This document shows, in pieces, positions 27,033-35,397 of a stretch of 64,000 nt of DNA (positions are counted from its first letter, which is position 1; each line of letters starts with the position of its first letter). The notes under the pieces are model-generated. The model worked only from the letters and a program-made list of their open reading frames with translations, searched no databases and was not told where the DNA came from. Source of the DNA: Arthrobacter sp. EM1 (GTDB lineage Bacteria > Actinomycetota > Actinomycetes > Actinomycetales > Micrococcaceae); the NCBI RefSeq assembly GCF_029964055.1, contig NZ_CP124836.1, forward strand, positions 620,001 through 684,000, given 5' to 3'. The translations under genes were made by a program, and so were the position numbers.

Positions 27033-28108
27033 TGGGTGTCCTTTTCTGTGCTGTTCGGCTCATCTGCGCTGCGCCTGCCGTGCGCGGCACCGTTGCCGTC
27101 CGCCGGCGCGTCCGTTTCGGAACCGACGATATCCAGGGAGATGATGCCGGCGTTGTCGGTGCCCACAATCGACTCCTCGTCGGCCCCCAGTTCGGCCGCG
27201 AGCTCTTTGATGCCTTCCGAATCGCCGAGATCCACGTCGTGGTGGGCGCCCAGGTAGGCGTCGATCACGGCGGGGTTCTTCATTACGTCGGCAGGCGGAC
27301 CTTCGGCTACGATCCGGCCCTCGGCCATCACCACCACCCAGTCGGCGATGTGCCGGACCATGTGCATGTCGTGTTCAACAAACAACACGGTCATGCCCTC
27401 AGCCTTGAGGTTCTTGATGTGGTCCAGGAGCGACTGGGTCAGCGCGGGGTTGACGCCGGCCATCGGTTCGTCAAGCATCACGAGCTTGGGCTTGACCATC
27501 AGCGAGCGGGCCATTTCCAGGAGCTTGCGCTGGCCGCCGGAAAGTGACGCGGCATAGTCGTCCTTTTTGGCGTCCAGCTTGAACTTCCGCAGCAGCACGT
27601 CGGCGTCGGCGGTAATCTGCTTTTCCTGGCCGCCCCAGATTCCTTTGAACAGGGCCTTGGAGAGTCGTTCACCGGACTGGTTGGAGGCACCAAGACGCAT
27701 ATTTTCCATCACCGTCAGCTTGCCCATCACCTTGGTCAGCTGGAAGGTGCGGACCATGCCCATCCGGGCCACCTTGTAGGAGGAGACGCCGGCCAGGCTG
27801 TTGCCTTCGAACTGCCACTTGCCCGTGTTGGGTGTGTCGAAGCCGGTCAGCAGGTTAAACAGCGTGGTCTTGCCGGCGCCGTTGGGCCCGATGAGTGCGG
27901 TGATTTTGTGCCGGGGGATCTCGAGGTACTCGACGTCGACGGCGTTGATGCCGCCGAAGCTGCGGGTGACGTTTTCGGCCACCACGATCGGGTCGCGCTT
28001 TTTGCAGCCCGGAGCAGTCTCCCCGGCCGCGATCGGCCGCGAATCCGTCATGTAGTCGATTTCTTCCGGGTTATCCGCGGGACGGGGTGTATCGCTCTGC
28101 GTGCTCAT
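27029..28108 (-). CDS. livG: LivG-type ABC transporter ATPase
   Basis: Second ATPase of the HAAT importer. The 359-aa product carries Walker A GPNGAGKTTLFN, signature LSGGQRKLLEMARSL, Walker B LVMLDEPMAGVNP and FVEHDMHMVRHIADWV. It is about 100 residues longer than a typical LivG. The extra length is an N-terminal tail of about 40 residues and an acidic C-terminal extension of about 65 residues after HHDVDLGDSEG with no recognised domain. Four-base overlaps join it to livM and livF. Confidence 0.93.
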   Translation of the reverse strand: MSTQSDTPRPADNPEEIDYMTDSRPIAAGETAPGCKKRDPIVVAENVTRSFGGINAVDVEYLEIPRHKITALIGPNGAGKTTLFNLLTGFDTPNTGKWQFEGNSLAGVSSYKVARMGMVRTFQLTKVMGKLTVMENMRLGASNQSGERLSKALFKGIWGGQEKQITADADVLLRKFKLDAKKDDYAASLSGGQRKLLEMARSLMVKPKLVMLDEPMAGVNPALTQSLLDHIKNLKAEGMTVLFVEHDMHMVRHIADWVVVMAEGRIVAEGPPADVMKNPAVIDAYLGAHHDVDLGDSEGIKELAAELGADEESIVGTDNAGIISLDIVGSETDAPADGNGAAHGRRSADEPNSTEKDTQ

Positions 28109-29073
28109 GCGAAAGCCAGCTCCTTTTTGTTGCCGAGGACACCCTGGGGCCTGAAGATCATCAACAGCATCAGCGCGACACCCACAAGGATGTACCGCAG
28201 CTGCCCGGCCTGGACCGTGTTGAGCCAGGTGACGGCGCCGGATTCGATCAGGCCATACAGGATGCCTTGTGTGAGGGACAGGACGACCCAGAAGATCATG
28301 GCGCCAATCACCGGCCCCAGCACCGTGCCCAGGCCGCCAAGCAGCAGGCAGGTGTAGAGGAAGAACGTCAGTTCGGTCCCGTAGTTCGCCGGCTGGACTG
28401 CGCCGCGGGGGAGGGTGAAGATCATGCCTGCGAGGGCGCCGAGGACGCCGCCGATGATCAAAGCCTGCATCTTGTAGGCGTACACGTTCTTGCCCAGCGA
28501 ACGGACAGCATTTTCGTCCTCGCGGATGCCCTTAAGGACTCGGCCCCAGGGGCTGCGCATCAGCAGCCAGATCACCAGGCAGAGAAGGGCCACCACGGTC
28601 CAGGCGACAACCCGGATGAAGAAGTCGCGGTTGTTCATCCCCAGGTAGGAACCTTCGGGGAAAGGGTTCATGGCATAGAAGTCGCCTTCGAAAGCGGCGA
28701 GGCCGTTGGCCGAACCGGTGACGGCGGTCAGCTGGTTGGTTGTGACAATGTAGCGGACGATTTCCGCCGCCGCGATTGTCACGATGGCCAAATAGTCGGC
28801 CCGCAGCCGGAGGGTGGGGATACCGAGGAGCAGGGCGAAGATGGCTGAACACACCACGGCGATGAGGAGCCCGACGAAGAACGGGGCGCCGAAGGTCAGG
28901 GTGGAGATGGCGAAACCGTAGGCGCCCACCGCCATAAAGCCGGCTTGACCGAAGTTGAGCAGGCCTGAGTAGCCAAAGTGAACCGCAAGGCCGAGGGTTG
29001 CGAGGGCGTATGCCGCCGTCGTCGGGCTGAACAGTTCACCGGCAGCACTGGAAAATATGAATCCGAAGTCCAT
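28105..29073 (-). CDS. livM: LivM-type ABC transporter permease
   Basis: Membrane permease of the HAAT importer, 322 aa with about eight to nine hydrophobic spans. Family motifs include HFGYSGLLNFGQAGFMAVGAY near residue 32, LRADYLAIVTIAAAEIVRY near residue 91 and GRVLKGIREDENAVRSLG near residue 176. TAVTGSANGLAAFEG matches the LivM periplasmic loop. It lies 9 bp after livH and overlaps livG by 4 bp. Confidence 0.94.
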   Translation of the reverse strand: MDFGFIFSSAAGELFSPTTAAYALATLGLAVHFGYSGLLNFGQAGFMAVGAYGFAISTLTFGAPFFVGLLIAVVCSAIFALLLGIPTLRLRADYLAIVTIAAAEIVRYIVTTNQLTAVTGSANGLAAFEGDFYAMNPFPEGSYLGMNNRDFFIRVVAWTVVALLCLVIWLLMRSPWGRVLKGIREDENAVRSLGKNVYAYKMQALIIGGVLGALAGMIFTLPRGAVQPANYGTELTFFLYTCLLLGGLGTVLGPVIGAMIFWVVLSLTQGILYGLIESGAVTWLNTVQAGQLRYILVGVALMLLMIFRPQGVLGNKKELAFA

Positions 29074-29082
29074 GGCTGTCTC

Positions 29083-30441
29083 CTAACCCACGCGCTCGCG
29101 CCGGCCCAAGATGCCTTGGGGCCGGAACAGAAGGACAATAATCATAATGAACAGTGCTCCCACGTATTTGAGGTCGGCGGCGAGGCCGAACACGGTGGTC
29201 AGCTCCACAAAGATACCGACGATGATGGATCCGATCAGGGCGCCCCATACCGTGCCAAGGCCACCCAGGGTGACGCCGGCGAAGATGAGCAGCAGGATCT
29301 GCGATCCCATATCGAAGGTGACGCCGGGCCGGTAGTAGGCCCACAGGATGCCGCCGAGAGAGGCCAGCATGCCGCCGGTGACCCAGACAATCCGGATCAC
29401 AGAGTCGACGTCGATGCCCGAAGCCGCCGCCAGCGCCGGGTTGTCGGCGACCGCGCGGGTGGCTTTGCCGAGCCGGGTCTTGAGCAGGATGATCCCGAGC
29501 AGCGCGATCACCACGGCGCTGATCACAAGGGACCACAGGTTGTTGGGGGAAATGGAGATCAACCCGATCTGGATCTCCGTGCTCTGTGCGTACGGCAGCT
29601 GCTGGGTGGCGCCGCCGAAGAAGAACTGGATGACGTAGCGCACGGCCAGGGCGAGGCCGATGCTGACGATCATCATGGGCACCAGGCCGGTGCCCCGGCG
29701 GCGCAGCGGCTTCCACAGGCCAGCGTCCTGGAAGTAGCCAAAGAGGCCGCCGCCGAGCAGCGCGAGCACAACGGCCAGCCAGAACGGGAGGTTCATGGCG
29801 TTGAAAGCGAACACCAGGACGGCGCCGAGGGTGACCATTTCGCCGTGTGCGAAGTTGGTCAGCCCGGTAGTGCCGAAAATCAGCGACAGACCCACCGATG
29901 CGAGGGCCAGCAGAAGTCCGAAACTCAGGCCCGCCACCAGGCGGTTGACCAGGTTCTTGCCAAAGTCCTGCTGTTGGACGACGATGCCTTCACCGAAGGC
30001 GAAGATCACCGAAAGGTTCGACGTCTGGCTAAAGGTGACCTGGCGGGGGTTCTCCTGGCCGGCTGCGAGCTTGCGGCCGTCCGGGAGGGTGGATTCGTTG
30101 AGTTTGACCTCATAGGTTCCCTGCTTCGGGACACCAATGGACCACGAACCGTTTTCCGCGGATTTCGTCGACCCGGTGAAGCCGTCGCCGGTGGCACTGA
30201 TTTCTACGCCGACAAGCGGGGTGCGGTCGTCGCCGCGCAGGAATCCGCTGATGTTGTTGGTAAACGTCCCGGTCGGTTGAGACGTGGTTGCCGACGGTGA
30301 TGGTGCCGGTGCGGGGCTCGTGGCCTGCGATGCCGGCGCGACGATCAGCAGCAGTGCGGCGACGGCGGCAAAAACGGCCCCCACAGCTTTCAGCAATCTG
30401 CCGCGCCGTCTTTGCGACAGGCCTCTCGGTGTGCTTCTCAA
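29083..30441 (-). CDS. livH: LivH-type permease with extra N-terminal secreted domain
   Basis: The first gene of the liv operon encodes 452 aa, about 160 more than a typical LivH. Residues 1-40 form a signal peptide (basic RRRGR, hydrophobic core, ASQA end). Residues 41-60 are a Pro/Ser/Thr linker. Residues about 60-150 look like a carboxypeptidase-regulatory or CnaB-like beta-sandwich (ISGFLRGDDRTPLVGVEISA, then TYEVKLNE). The permease core from about 165 is normal, with GTTGLTNFAHGEMVTLGAV and LEIIL-type spans. TTG 30441 is preferred because GGAGG precedes it by 8 nt; ATG 30480 is an in-frame alternative without a site. The extra domain should face outside the cell. Confidence 0.88.
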   Translation of the reverse strand: MRSTPRGLSQRRRGRLLKAVGAVFAAVAALLLIVAPASQATSPAPAPSPSATTSQPTGTFTNNISGFLRGDDRTPLVGVEISATGDGFTGSTKSAENGSWSIGVPKQGTYEVKLNESTLPDGRKLAAGQENPRQVTFSQTSNLSVIFAFGEGIVVQQQDFGKNLVNRLVAGLSFGLLLALASVGLSLIFGTTGLTNFAHGEMVTLGAVLVFAFNAMNLPFWLAVVLALLGGGLFGYFQDAGLWKPLRRRGTGLVPMMIVSIGLALAVRYVIQFFFGGATQQLPYAQSTEIQIGLISISPNNLWSLVISAVVIALLGIILLKTRLGKATRAVADNPALAAASGIDVDSVIRIVWVTGGMLASLGGILWAYYRPGVTFDMGSQILLLIFAGVTLGGLGTVWGALIGSIIVGIFVELTTVFGLAADLKYVGALFIMIIVLLFRPQGILGRRERVG

Positions 30442-30900
30442 AATGAAAACCTCCACATGGGGTGGTGTGGGTTGCGCCATTGCAACCGATGCGAACAGTC
30501 AAGGTGACGGAAGGTAAAACCTGGTGCGATGCGGTCGAGATGTCCAGCTTGTGATATCCGTCACCCTATTTGGCCCATGTTACAGCCCGTCCGGGGCAAT
30601 GAATGCCCTCCGGAGCAGGCAGAACGTCGCGATCAGGTAACAACCGTGAAGCATCGGCGACGGGGTGGTTTACCCGGCCTAAAGTAAACTTTTGTTGATC
30701 TGGAGTATGCCTAAACAGTCGTCGGTCGACGGTGCCCGCGGCCCGCGGCCCGGCGGCAGGGAGGTCACAGTCGGGTTGCAGCCAAGCGCTGGCGGGAACT
30801 AACGCTGCCCGTCAGCGGTTGGAATTGGTAGCGTGTACTTAGCTGACACGAACAGTTCACCACCGGATCACCACACCCCTTTATATGGAGGACAGCTTCA
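30442..30900. promoter_or_regulatory. Divergent intergenic region between livH and BI-1 gene
   Basis: About 460 bp with no convincing gene. GTTTAC-N10-GTAAAC (30668-30689) overlaps AAAGT-AA-ACTTT (30681-30692) and is the clearest dyad, in the most AT-rich part; it may be an operator for one or both directions. The plus-strand side ends in a GGAGG site before 30901. No confident promoter boxes are seen. Confidence 0.4.
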
Positions 30901-31773
30901 ATGGCACTTGGCGGAAACCCAGTCTTCAACGGAAAGAACTTCCGTGGAGCAACCCAGGCACCGCCTGCCCCGCAGGCGTTCGGGCAGGGCGCCCACGGCC
31001 GGTCCGGCTGGAACGCGTCCCCCCAGGCGATGACGCAGGACCAGCTCCAGGACATGTACAACCGGCCCGCCGCCGGCCCCGCGGACACGGGCCGGATGAG
31101 CTATGACGATGTCATCATAAAGACCGCTGTCTGCCTTGGCGCCGTGATCGCCGGCGCCGCAGTCACGCTCGTGGTGGCGGAGGGCTTGGCCTATACGCTG
31201 ATGATCGCCGGTGCGCTGGGCGGTTTTGTCCTCGCCCTTGTCAACACCTTCAAGAAGCAGCCCTCACCGGCGCTGATCCTCGCCTACGCGGGACTCGAGG
31301 GGTTGTTCCTCGGTGGCCTGACGCGGATCCTCGACGGGATGTTCCCGGGTGTCGGACTGCAAGCCGTGATCGGCACTCTCTCCGTGTTCGCTGTGACCCT
31401 GGTGCTCTTCAGGAGCGGCAAGGTTCGGGCCACACCGAAGGCCATGCGCTTTTTTATGATTGCCTTGATTGGCTACGCCGTCTTCGCGCTCATCAACATG
31501 GTGATGATGTGGACCGGCGCGGTCCAGGAGGCGTTTGGGCTCCGGACCAGCGTGGAGATCTTCGGCATTCCCCTCGGTGTTTTTATCGGCGTGCTGGCGA
31601 TCGGTCTGGCCGCGTTCTCGCTGATCATGGACTTCACCAGCATTGAAGCCGGCGTCCGCAGCGGCGCCCCGCAGCGCTTCTCCTGGACCGCCGCCTTCGG
31701 CCTCACTGTGACGCTGGTATGGCTGTACGTGGAGATCATCCGGCTGCTGGCGATCCTGCGCGGCAACGACTAA
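30901..31773 (+). CDS. Bax inhibitor-1 (YccA/BI-1) family membrane protein
   Basis: A multi-span membrane protein of the TMBIM family, some members of which act as pH-dependent calcium leak channels. The 290-aa product has a Gly/Ala/Pro/Gln-rich cytoplasmic N-terminus of about 65 residues (MALGGNPVFNGKNF), then seven hydrophobic spans. ALILAYAGLEGLFLGGLTRI and LIMDFTSIEAGVRSGAPQRF are family landmarks, including the conserved aspartate DFTSIE. GGAGGA lies about 8 nt before the ATG. It is monocistronic with a strong terminator. Function in actinobacteria is unknown. Confidence 0.9.
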   Translation: MALGGNPVFNGKNFRGATQAPPAPQAFGQGAHGRSGWNASPQAMTQDQLQDMYNRPAAGPADTGRMSYDDVIIKTAVCLGAVIAGAAVTLVVAEGLAYTLMIAGALGGFVLALVNTFKKQPSPALILAYAGLEGLFLGGLTRILDGMFPGVGLQAVIGTLSVFAVTLVLFRSGKVRATPKAMRFFMIALIGYAVFALINMVMMWTGAVQEAFGLRTSVEIFGIPLGVFIGVLAIGLAAFSLIMDFTSIEAGVRSGAPQRFSWTAAFGLTVTLVWLYVEIIRLLAILRGND

Positions 31774-31807
31774 CAGAGTCAGGCCACACCGGCCGCCGTG
31801 AGCTCAG

Positions 31808-31847
31808 AAAGCGGGCCCAGCCAGTTCACTTGGCGGGGCCCGCTTTT
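31808..31847 (+). terminator. Terminator of the BI-1 family gene
   Basis: AAAGCGGGCCC (31808-31818) pairs perfectly with GGGCCCGCTTT (31836-31846), followed by T. A second CGCTTTTTGTGCGCC copy follows closely. Confidence 0.88.
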
Positions 31848-31887
31848 GTGCGCCGGGGCCGCTTTTTGTGCGCCGGGCCCGAGGGCA

Positions 31888-33126
31888 TCAGCTGAGCCGC
31901 TCCAGCACCACGGCCATGCCCTGGCCGCCGCCAACACAGAGCGTGGCCAGACCCAGCTGGGCATCCCGCTCCCTGAGCCCGTTCAACAGGGTGGTGATCA
32001 TTCGGGCGCCGGTCATACCAAACGGATGCCCCAACGCGATGGCGCCGCCGTTGACGTTGAGTTTGCTGTGGTCGATGCCAAGCTCCTTGGCGCTGGCGAG
32101 GACCTGGACGGCGAAGGCCTCGTTGAGTTCCACGAGGTCGATATCCCCGATGCCCAGCCCGGCGAGCTGCAGAGCCCGCCTGCTGGCCTCTACCGGGCCC
32201 AGTCCCATCAGCTCGGGGGACAGGGCGCTGACGCCGGTGGAGAGAATCCGGGCCAGCGGCGTCAGCCCGAGTTCGGCGGCCCGACGGTCGCTCATGACCA
32301 CGAGGGCGGCGGCCCCGTCGTTCAGCGGGCAGGCGTTCCCGGCAGTAACGGTGCCACCAGCGCGGAACACCGGCTGCAGTGCGCTGACCGAGCCAAGGGT
32401 CACCGCAGCCCGGGGGGAGTCGTCCCGGTCGATCACGGTGCCGTCCCTGCGCGTGTAGGGGGTGATTTCGCGGGCATAGAATCCGGCGGCGATGGCTGCC
32501 TCGGTGCGGTTTTGGCTCAGCACGGCCCAGTCGTCCTGGTCGGCCCGGCTGATGCCGTACGTCGTGGCGACGTTCTCGGCGGTCTGGCCCATGGCGATGT
32601 AGATGTCCGGCATCCGCCCGCCCAGCCGCGGATCCGTCCACGGTGTATTCGATGCGGCCCGCGCAGCCGTGCGTTGGCGGGCCGCATCGAAGAGCGGGTT
32701 ATGTGTGCTTGCGTCCGTCTCGCCGGCGCCGGCCCAGTCCCGGTACCGTGAGACCGCTTCGACTCCCGCCGCCACAAATGCCCGGCCTTCGCCGGCCTTG
32801 ATGGCGTGGAAGGCCATGCGGAGCGTTTGCAGGCTGGAGGCGCAGAACCGGTTGACTGTGGCGGCCGGGACGTTGTCCAGCCCGGCCAGGATGGTGACCA
32901 CCCTGGCCATATTGGAACCCGCTTCGCCGCTGGGCTCAGCACAGCCAAGATAGAGATCGTCCAGGCCCTGGCCGGTGGCATCAGCGGCGTCGAACGATGG
33001 AATCCGGGCCAGTGCCGCGGCGACCATGGCGGCAGCGATGTCGTCGGGCCGCTCATCTTTCAGCGAGCCTTTAAAAGCGCGTCCGATGGGGCTTCTGGCA
33101 GTGGAAACAATGACTGCTTCTGGCAT
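31888..33126 (-). CDS. Acetyl-CoA acyltransferase (thiolase)
   Basis: Catalyses thiolytic cleavage of 3-ketoacyl-CoA or condensation of acetyl-CoA. The 412-aa product begins with the family start EAVIVSTARSPIGRAFKGS. Catalytic residues are nucleophile Cys95 (VNRFCASSLQT), His367 (GGAIALGHPFG) and Cys397 (TLCVGGGQG). No other beta-oxidation gene lies next to it. Sequence favours a degradative or acetoacetyl-CoA thiolase, but chain-length preference is not readable. Confidence 0.92.
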   Translation of the reverse strand: MPEAVIVSTARSPIGRAFKGSLKDERPDDIAAAMVAAALARIPSFDAADATGQGLDDLYLGCAEPSGEAGSNMARVVTILAGLDNVPAATVNRFCASSLQTLRMAFHAIKAGEGRAFVAAGVEAVSRYRDWAGAGETDASTHNPLFDAARQRTAARAASNTPWTDPRLGGRMPDIYIAMGQTAENVATTYGISRADQDDWAVLSQNRTEAAIAAGFYAREITPYTRRDGTVIDRDDSPRAAVTLGSVSALQPVFRAGGTVTAGNACPLNDGAAALVVMSDRRAAELGLTPLARILSTGVSALSPELMGLGPVEASRRALQLAGLGIGDIDLVELNEAFAVQVLASAKELGIDHSKLNVNGGAIALGHPFGMTGARMITTLLNGLRERDAQLGLATLCVGGGQGMAVVLERLS

Positions 33127-33146
33127 GCGCCCAGCCTACGCTCCGG

Positions 33147-34307
33147 TCAGGCCAGGCGCAGGGCTCCTGCGGCGGGACGCACGGTAAAGATGTCCGGCGG
33201 TGCAAAACCGGCAGCGCCGAAGGCCTGTTCGACGGCGGCACGGACCTGCCGTTGGGCCGCCACCGGGGTGAGCGCAATCGCTGAGCCGCCGAAGCCGCCA
33301 CCGGTCATCCTGGCGCCGAGGGCGCCGGCCGAACGGGCGGCGTGCACCGCGAGATCCAGCTCGGCGCAGGAGATCTCGAAGTCGTCGCGCATCGAGGCGT
33401 GGGACGCATCCAGCACCGGCCCGATCGCGGCGGGCCCGGCGCTGCCGAGCAGCTCGAGGATCTGCAGCACACGGTTGTTTTCCGTCACAACGTGCCGCAC
33501 CCGACGGAACGTCTTGTCGTCCAGAAGTCCAGCAGCTTCCGCCAGGTCCTCGAGTTCGACGTCGCGAAGGGCCTGTACCCCGAGGACCTCCGAGCCGAGT
33601 TCGCAGGCGGCCCGCCGGGCGGCATAGCCGCCGGTTAAGTGGGAATGCGACACCTTGGTGTCGATCACAAGCGTGACCAGCCCGGCGCTTTCGGCATCGA
33701 AGGGCACGAGCCGGAAGCTCCGGTCCCGGCAGTCCAGGAACACGGCCTGCCCGGCCGCGCCGCGCAAGGAGGCGGTCTGGTCCATGATGCCGGTCGGCGC
33801 GCCGACAAAGTCGTTCTCCGCTTGCCGGGTGGCCAGCACCATCTCGTCCACACCCAGCCCGGCAGCAGTAAGTTCATTCAGCGCCGTAATGACGGCGCAT
33901 TCAATGGCATGGGACGAGGACAGCCCGGCCCCCCGGGGTACGTCCGAGGCCAGGAGGATGTCCAGGCCCGGGACCGGGAGCCCGCGCTGCTGCAGTGCCC
34001 AGAGCACACCGAGTGGATACTTCGTCCAGCCTCGGGCCGTGCCGCGGTCCAGGGCGCCGGCGTCCGCCGTCGTCATTCCCTGGTTGCCGAACGTGGACAG
34101 CAGCCGGAGGGTCGAATCGGGCCGGATCCGGACGGCCACCCGGGCTGCCTTGTCGATCGCAAACGGCAGCACGAACCCCTCGTTGTAATCGGTGTGCTCG
34201 CCGATCAGGTTGACCCGGCCCGGGGCCTGCCAGACGCCGTCGGGGGCCACCCCGAACGCGCTGTGGAACCGGGCCGCCAGTTCGCCAGTGCCCGGCGGCC
34301 GGGTCAT
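33147..34307 (-). CDS. galK: Galactokinase
   Basis: Phosphorylates galactose to galactose-1-phosphate, the first committed Leloir step. The 386-aa GHMP kinase has the galactokinase signature GRVNLIGEHTDYNEG at residues 30-44, the ATP-binding PRGAGLSSS at 124-132 and the C-terminal GARMTGGGFGGSAI. ATG 34307 gives the family start, although no ribosome binding site is visible. It diverges from an aldose epimerase gene. No galT is present in the window; galE lies 21 kb away. Confidence 0.95.
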   Translation of the reverse strand: MTRPPGTGELAARFHSAFGVAPDGVWQAPGRVNLIGEHTDYNEGFVLPFAIDKAARVAVRIRPDSTLRLLSTFGNQGMTTADAGALDRGTARGWTKYPLGVLWALQQRGLPVPGLDILLASDVPRGAGLSSSHAIECAVITALNELTAAGLGVDEMVLATRQAENDFVGAPTGIMDQTASLRGAAGQAVFLDCRDRSFRLVPFDAESAGLVTLVIDTKVSHSHLTGGYAARRAACELGSEVLGVQALRDVELEDLAEAAGLLDDKTFRRVRHVVTENNRVLQILELLGSAGPAAIGPVLDASHASMRDDFEISCAELDLAVHAARSAGALGARMTGGGFGGSAIALTPVAAQRQVRAAVEQAFGAAGFAPPDIFTVRPAAGALRLA

Positions 34308-34370
34308 GGCTGTGCGGCTAACGTGATGCGGCTCATGGGTCCACGCTATACGGATTGCCGGGCCGGTCTG

Positions 34371-34376
34371 TACGGT
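34371..34376 (+). promoter_or_regulatory. -10 hexamer TACGGT, likely leaderless start
   Basis: The hexamer ends 7 nt before ATG 34384 in the divergent galK/epimerase region. Confidence 0.45.
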
Positions 34377-34383
34377 GGTGCGC

Positions 34384-35349
34384 ATGGATCAGACGAGCTT
34401 CGTTCCCCACAACGAATCCGCGGCAGGCGGCGGCAGGGCGCGGCGTTATGCCTCCGGCAGGCAATACGAGCTGCGGCGCGGTGACGCCCTGGCCGTGGTG
34501 ACCGAACTGGCAGCCGGCCTTCGGGTCTACAGCCGCGGCGGCACCCAGTTGACCGAGAGCTACGGCGAGGCCGAGATTCCGCCCGGTGCCACCGGCATCA
34601 CCCTGGCGCCCTGGGCCAACCGGGTGGAAGACGGGCTGTGGTACCTCAACGGCAAAAAACAACAGCTCGACATCACCGAGGTCTCGCGCAACAACGCCAG
34701 CCACGGGCTGCTGCGCAACACCGCTTACATGCTGGTGGAGGAATCGGAGTTCTCGGTCACCCTCGAAGCAGTGATCTTTCCCCAGCACGGCTATCCATTC
34801 CTGCTCCGCCACCGGGTCCGCTACGAACTCGCCGGGGACCTGGGCCTGGTGGTGCGGCAGAGCCTCGTCAACGACTCGCAGGAACCGGCCCCCTTTGTCC
34901 TGGGCGCGCACCCCTATCTCCGGTTGGGGGAGCTGCCCAGCGAGGAGCTCACGCTCACGGTCCGCGCCCGCACCAGGCTCGTGACGGACGGCCGGCTCAT
35001 TCCGCGCAGCACCGAACCGGCCAGCGGGGACTTTGACCTGCGTGCCGGACGGCCCGTCGCGGCACTGGATATCGATGCTGCCTACACGGATCTGGAGTTC
35101 GACGGCGGCATCGCCCGCCACACGCTCAGCGCGCCGGACGGCCAAAGTGTGACCCTCTGGCAGGAGGCCAACTGCGGCTACGTCCATGTTTTTGTCACTA
35201 CCGAATTTCCCGGCCGGACCAAAGCGGTGGCCCTTGAACCCATGACCGGGCCGGCCAATGCCTTTAACAGCGGCGACAATCTCCGCTGGCTGGACCCGGG
35301 GGAACCGTTCACGATGACGTGGGGCATCAGCGCGGACCTCAAGCGCTGA
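34384..35349 (+). CDS. Aldose 1-epimerase family protein (GalM-like)
   Basis: Likely interconverts alpha and beta anomers of galactose or another hexose. The 321-aa beta-sandwich protein carries the catalytic histidine regions NNASHGLLRN and VLGAHPYLRLG. It ends with FPGRTKAVALEPMTGPANAF, in which the glutamate matches the catalytic base. Its divergent position beside galK supports a galactose role. GTG 34375 and 34378 are alternative starts, but ATG 34384 fits the -10 spacing. Confidence 0.9.
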   Translation: MDQTSFVPHNESAAGGGRARRYASGRQYELRRGDALAVVTELAAGLRVYSRGGTQLTESYGEAEIPPGATGITLAPWANRVEDGLWYLNGKKQQLDITEVSRNNASHGLLRNTAYMLVEESEFSVTLEAVIFPQHGYPFLLRHRVRYELAGDLGLVVRQSLVNDSQEPAPFVLGAHPYLRLGELPSEELTLTVRARTRLVTDGRLIPRSTEPASGDFDLRAGRPVAALDIDAAYTDLEFDGGIARHTLSAPDGQSVTLWQEANCGYVHVFVTTEFPGRTKAVALEPMTGPANAFNSGDNLRWLDPGEPFTMTWGISADLKR

Positions 35350-35397
35350 GCGGGCTCCGGGTTTCCCATCCGGGCGGCGCTGGTGAATCATTGGGCT

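Noticed and set aside
28978..30300. Plus-strand open frame of 440 codons opposite livM/livH
   Set aside because: Antisense shadow rich in His, Glu and Asp with no motif; the minus-strand permeases are certain.
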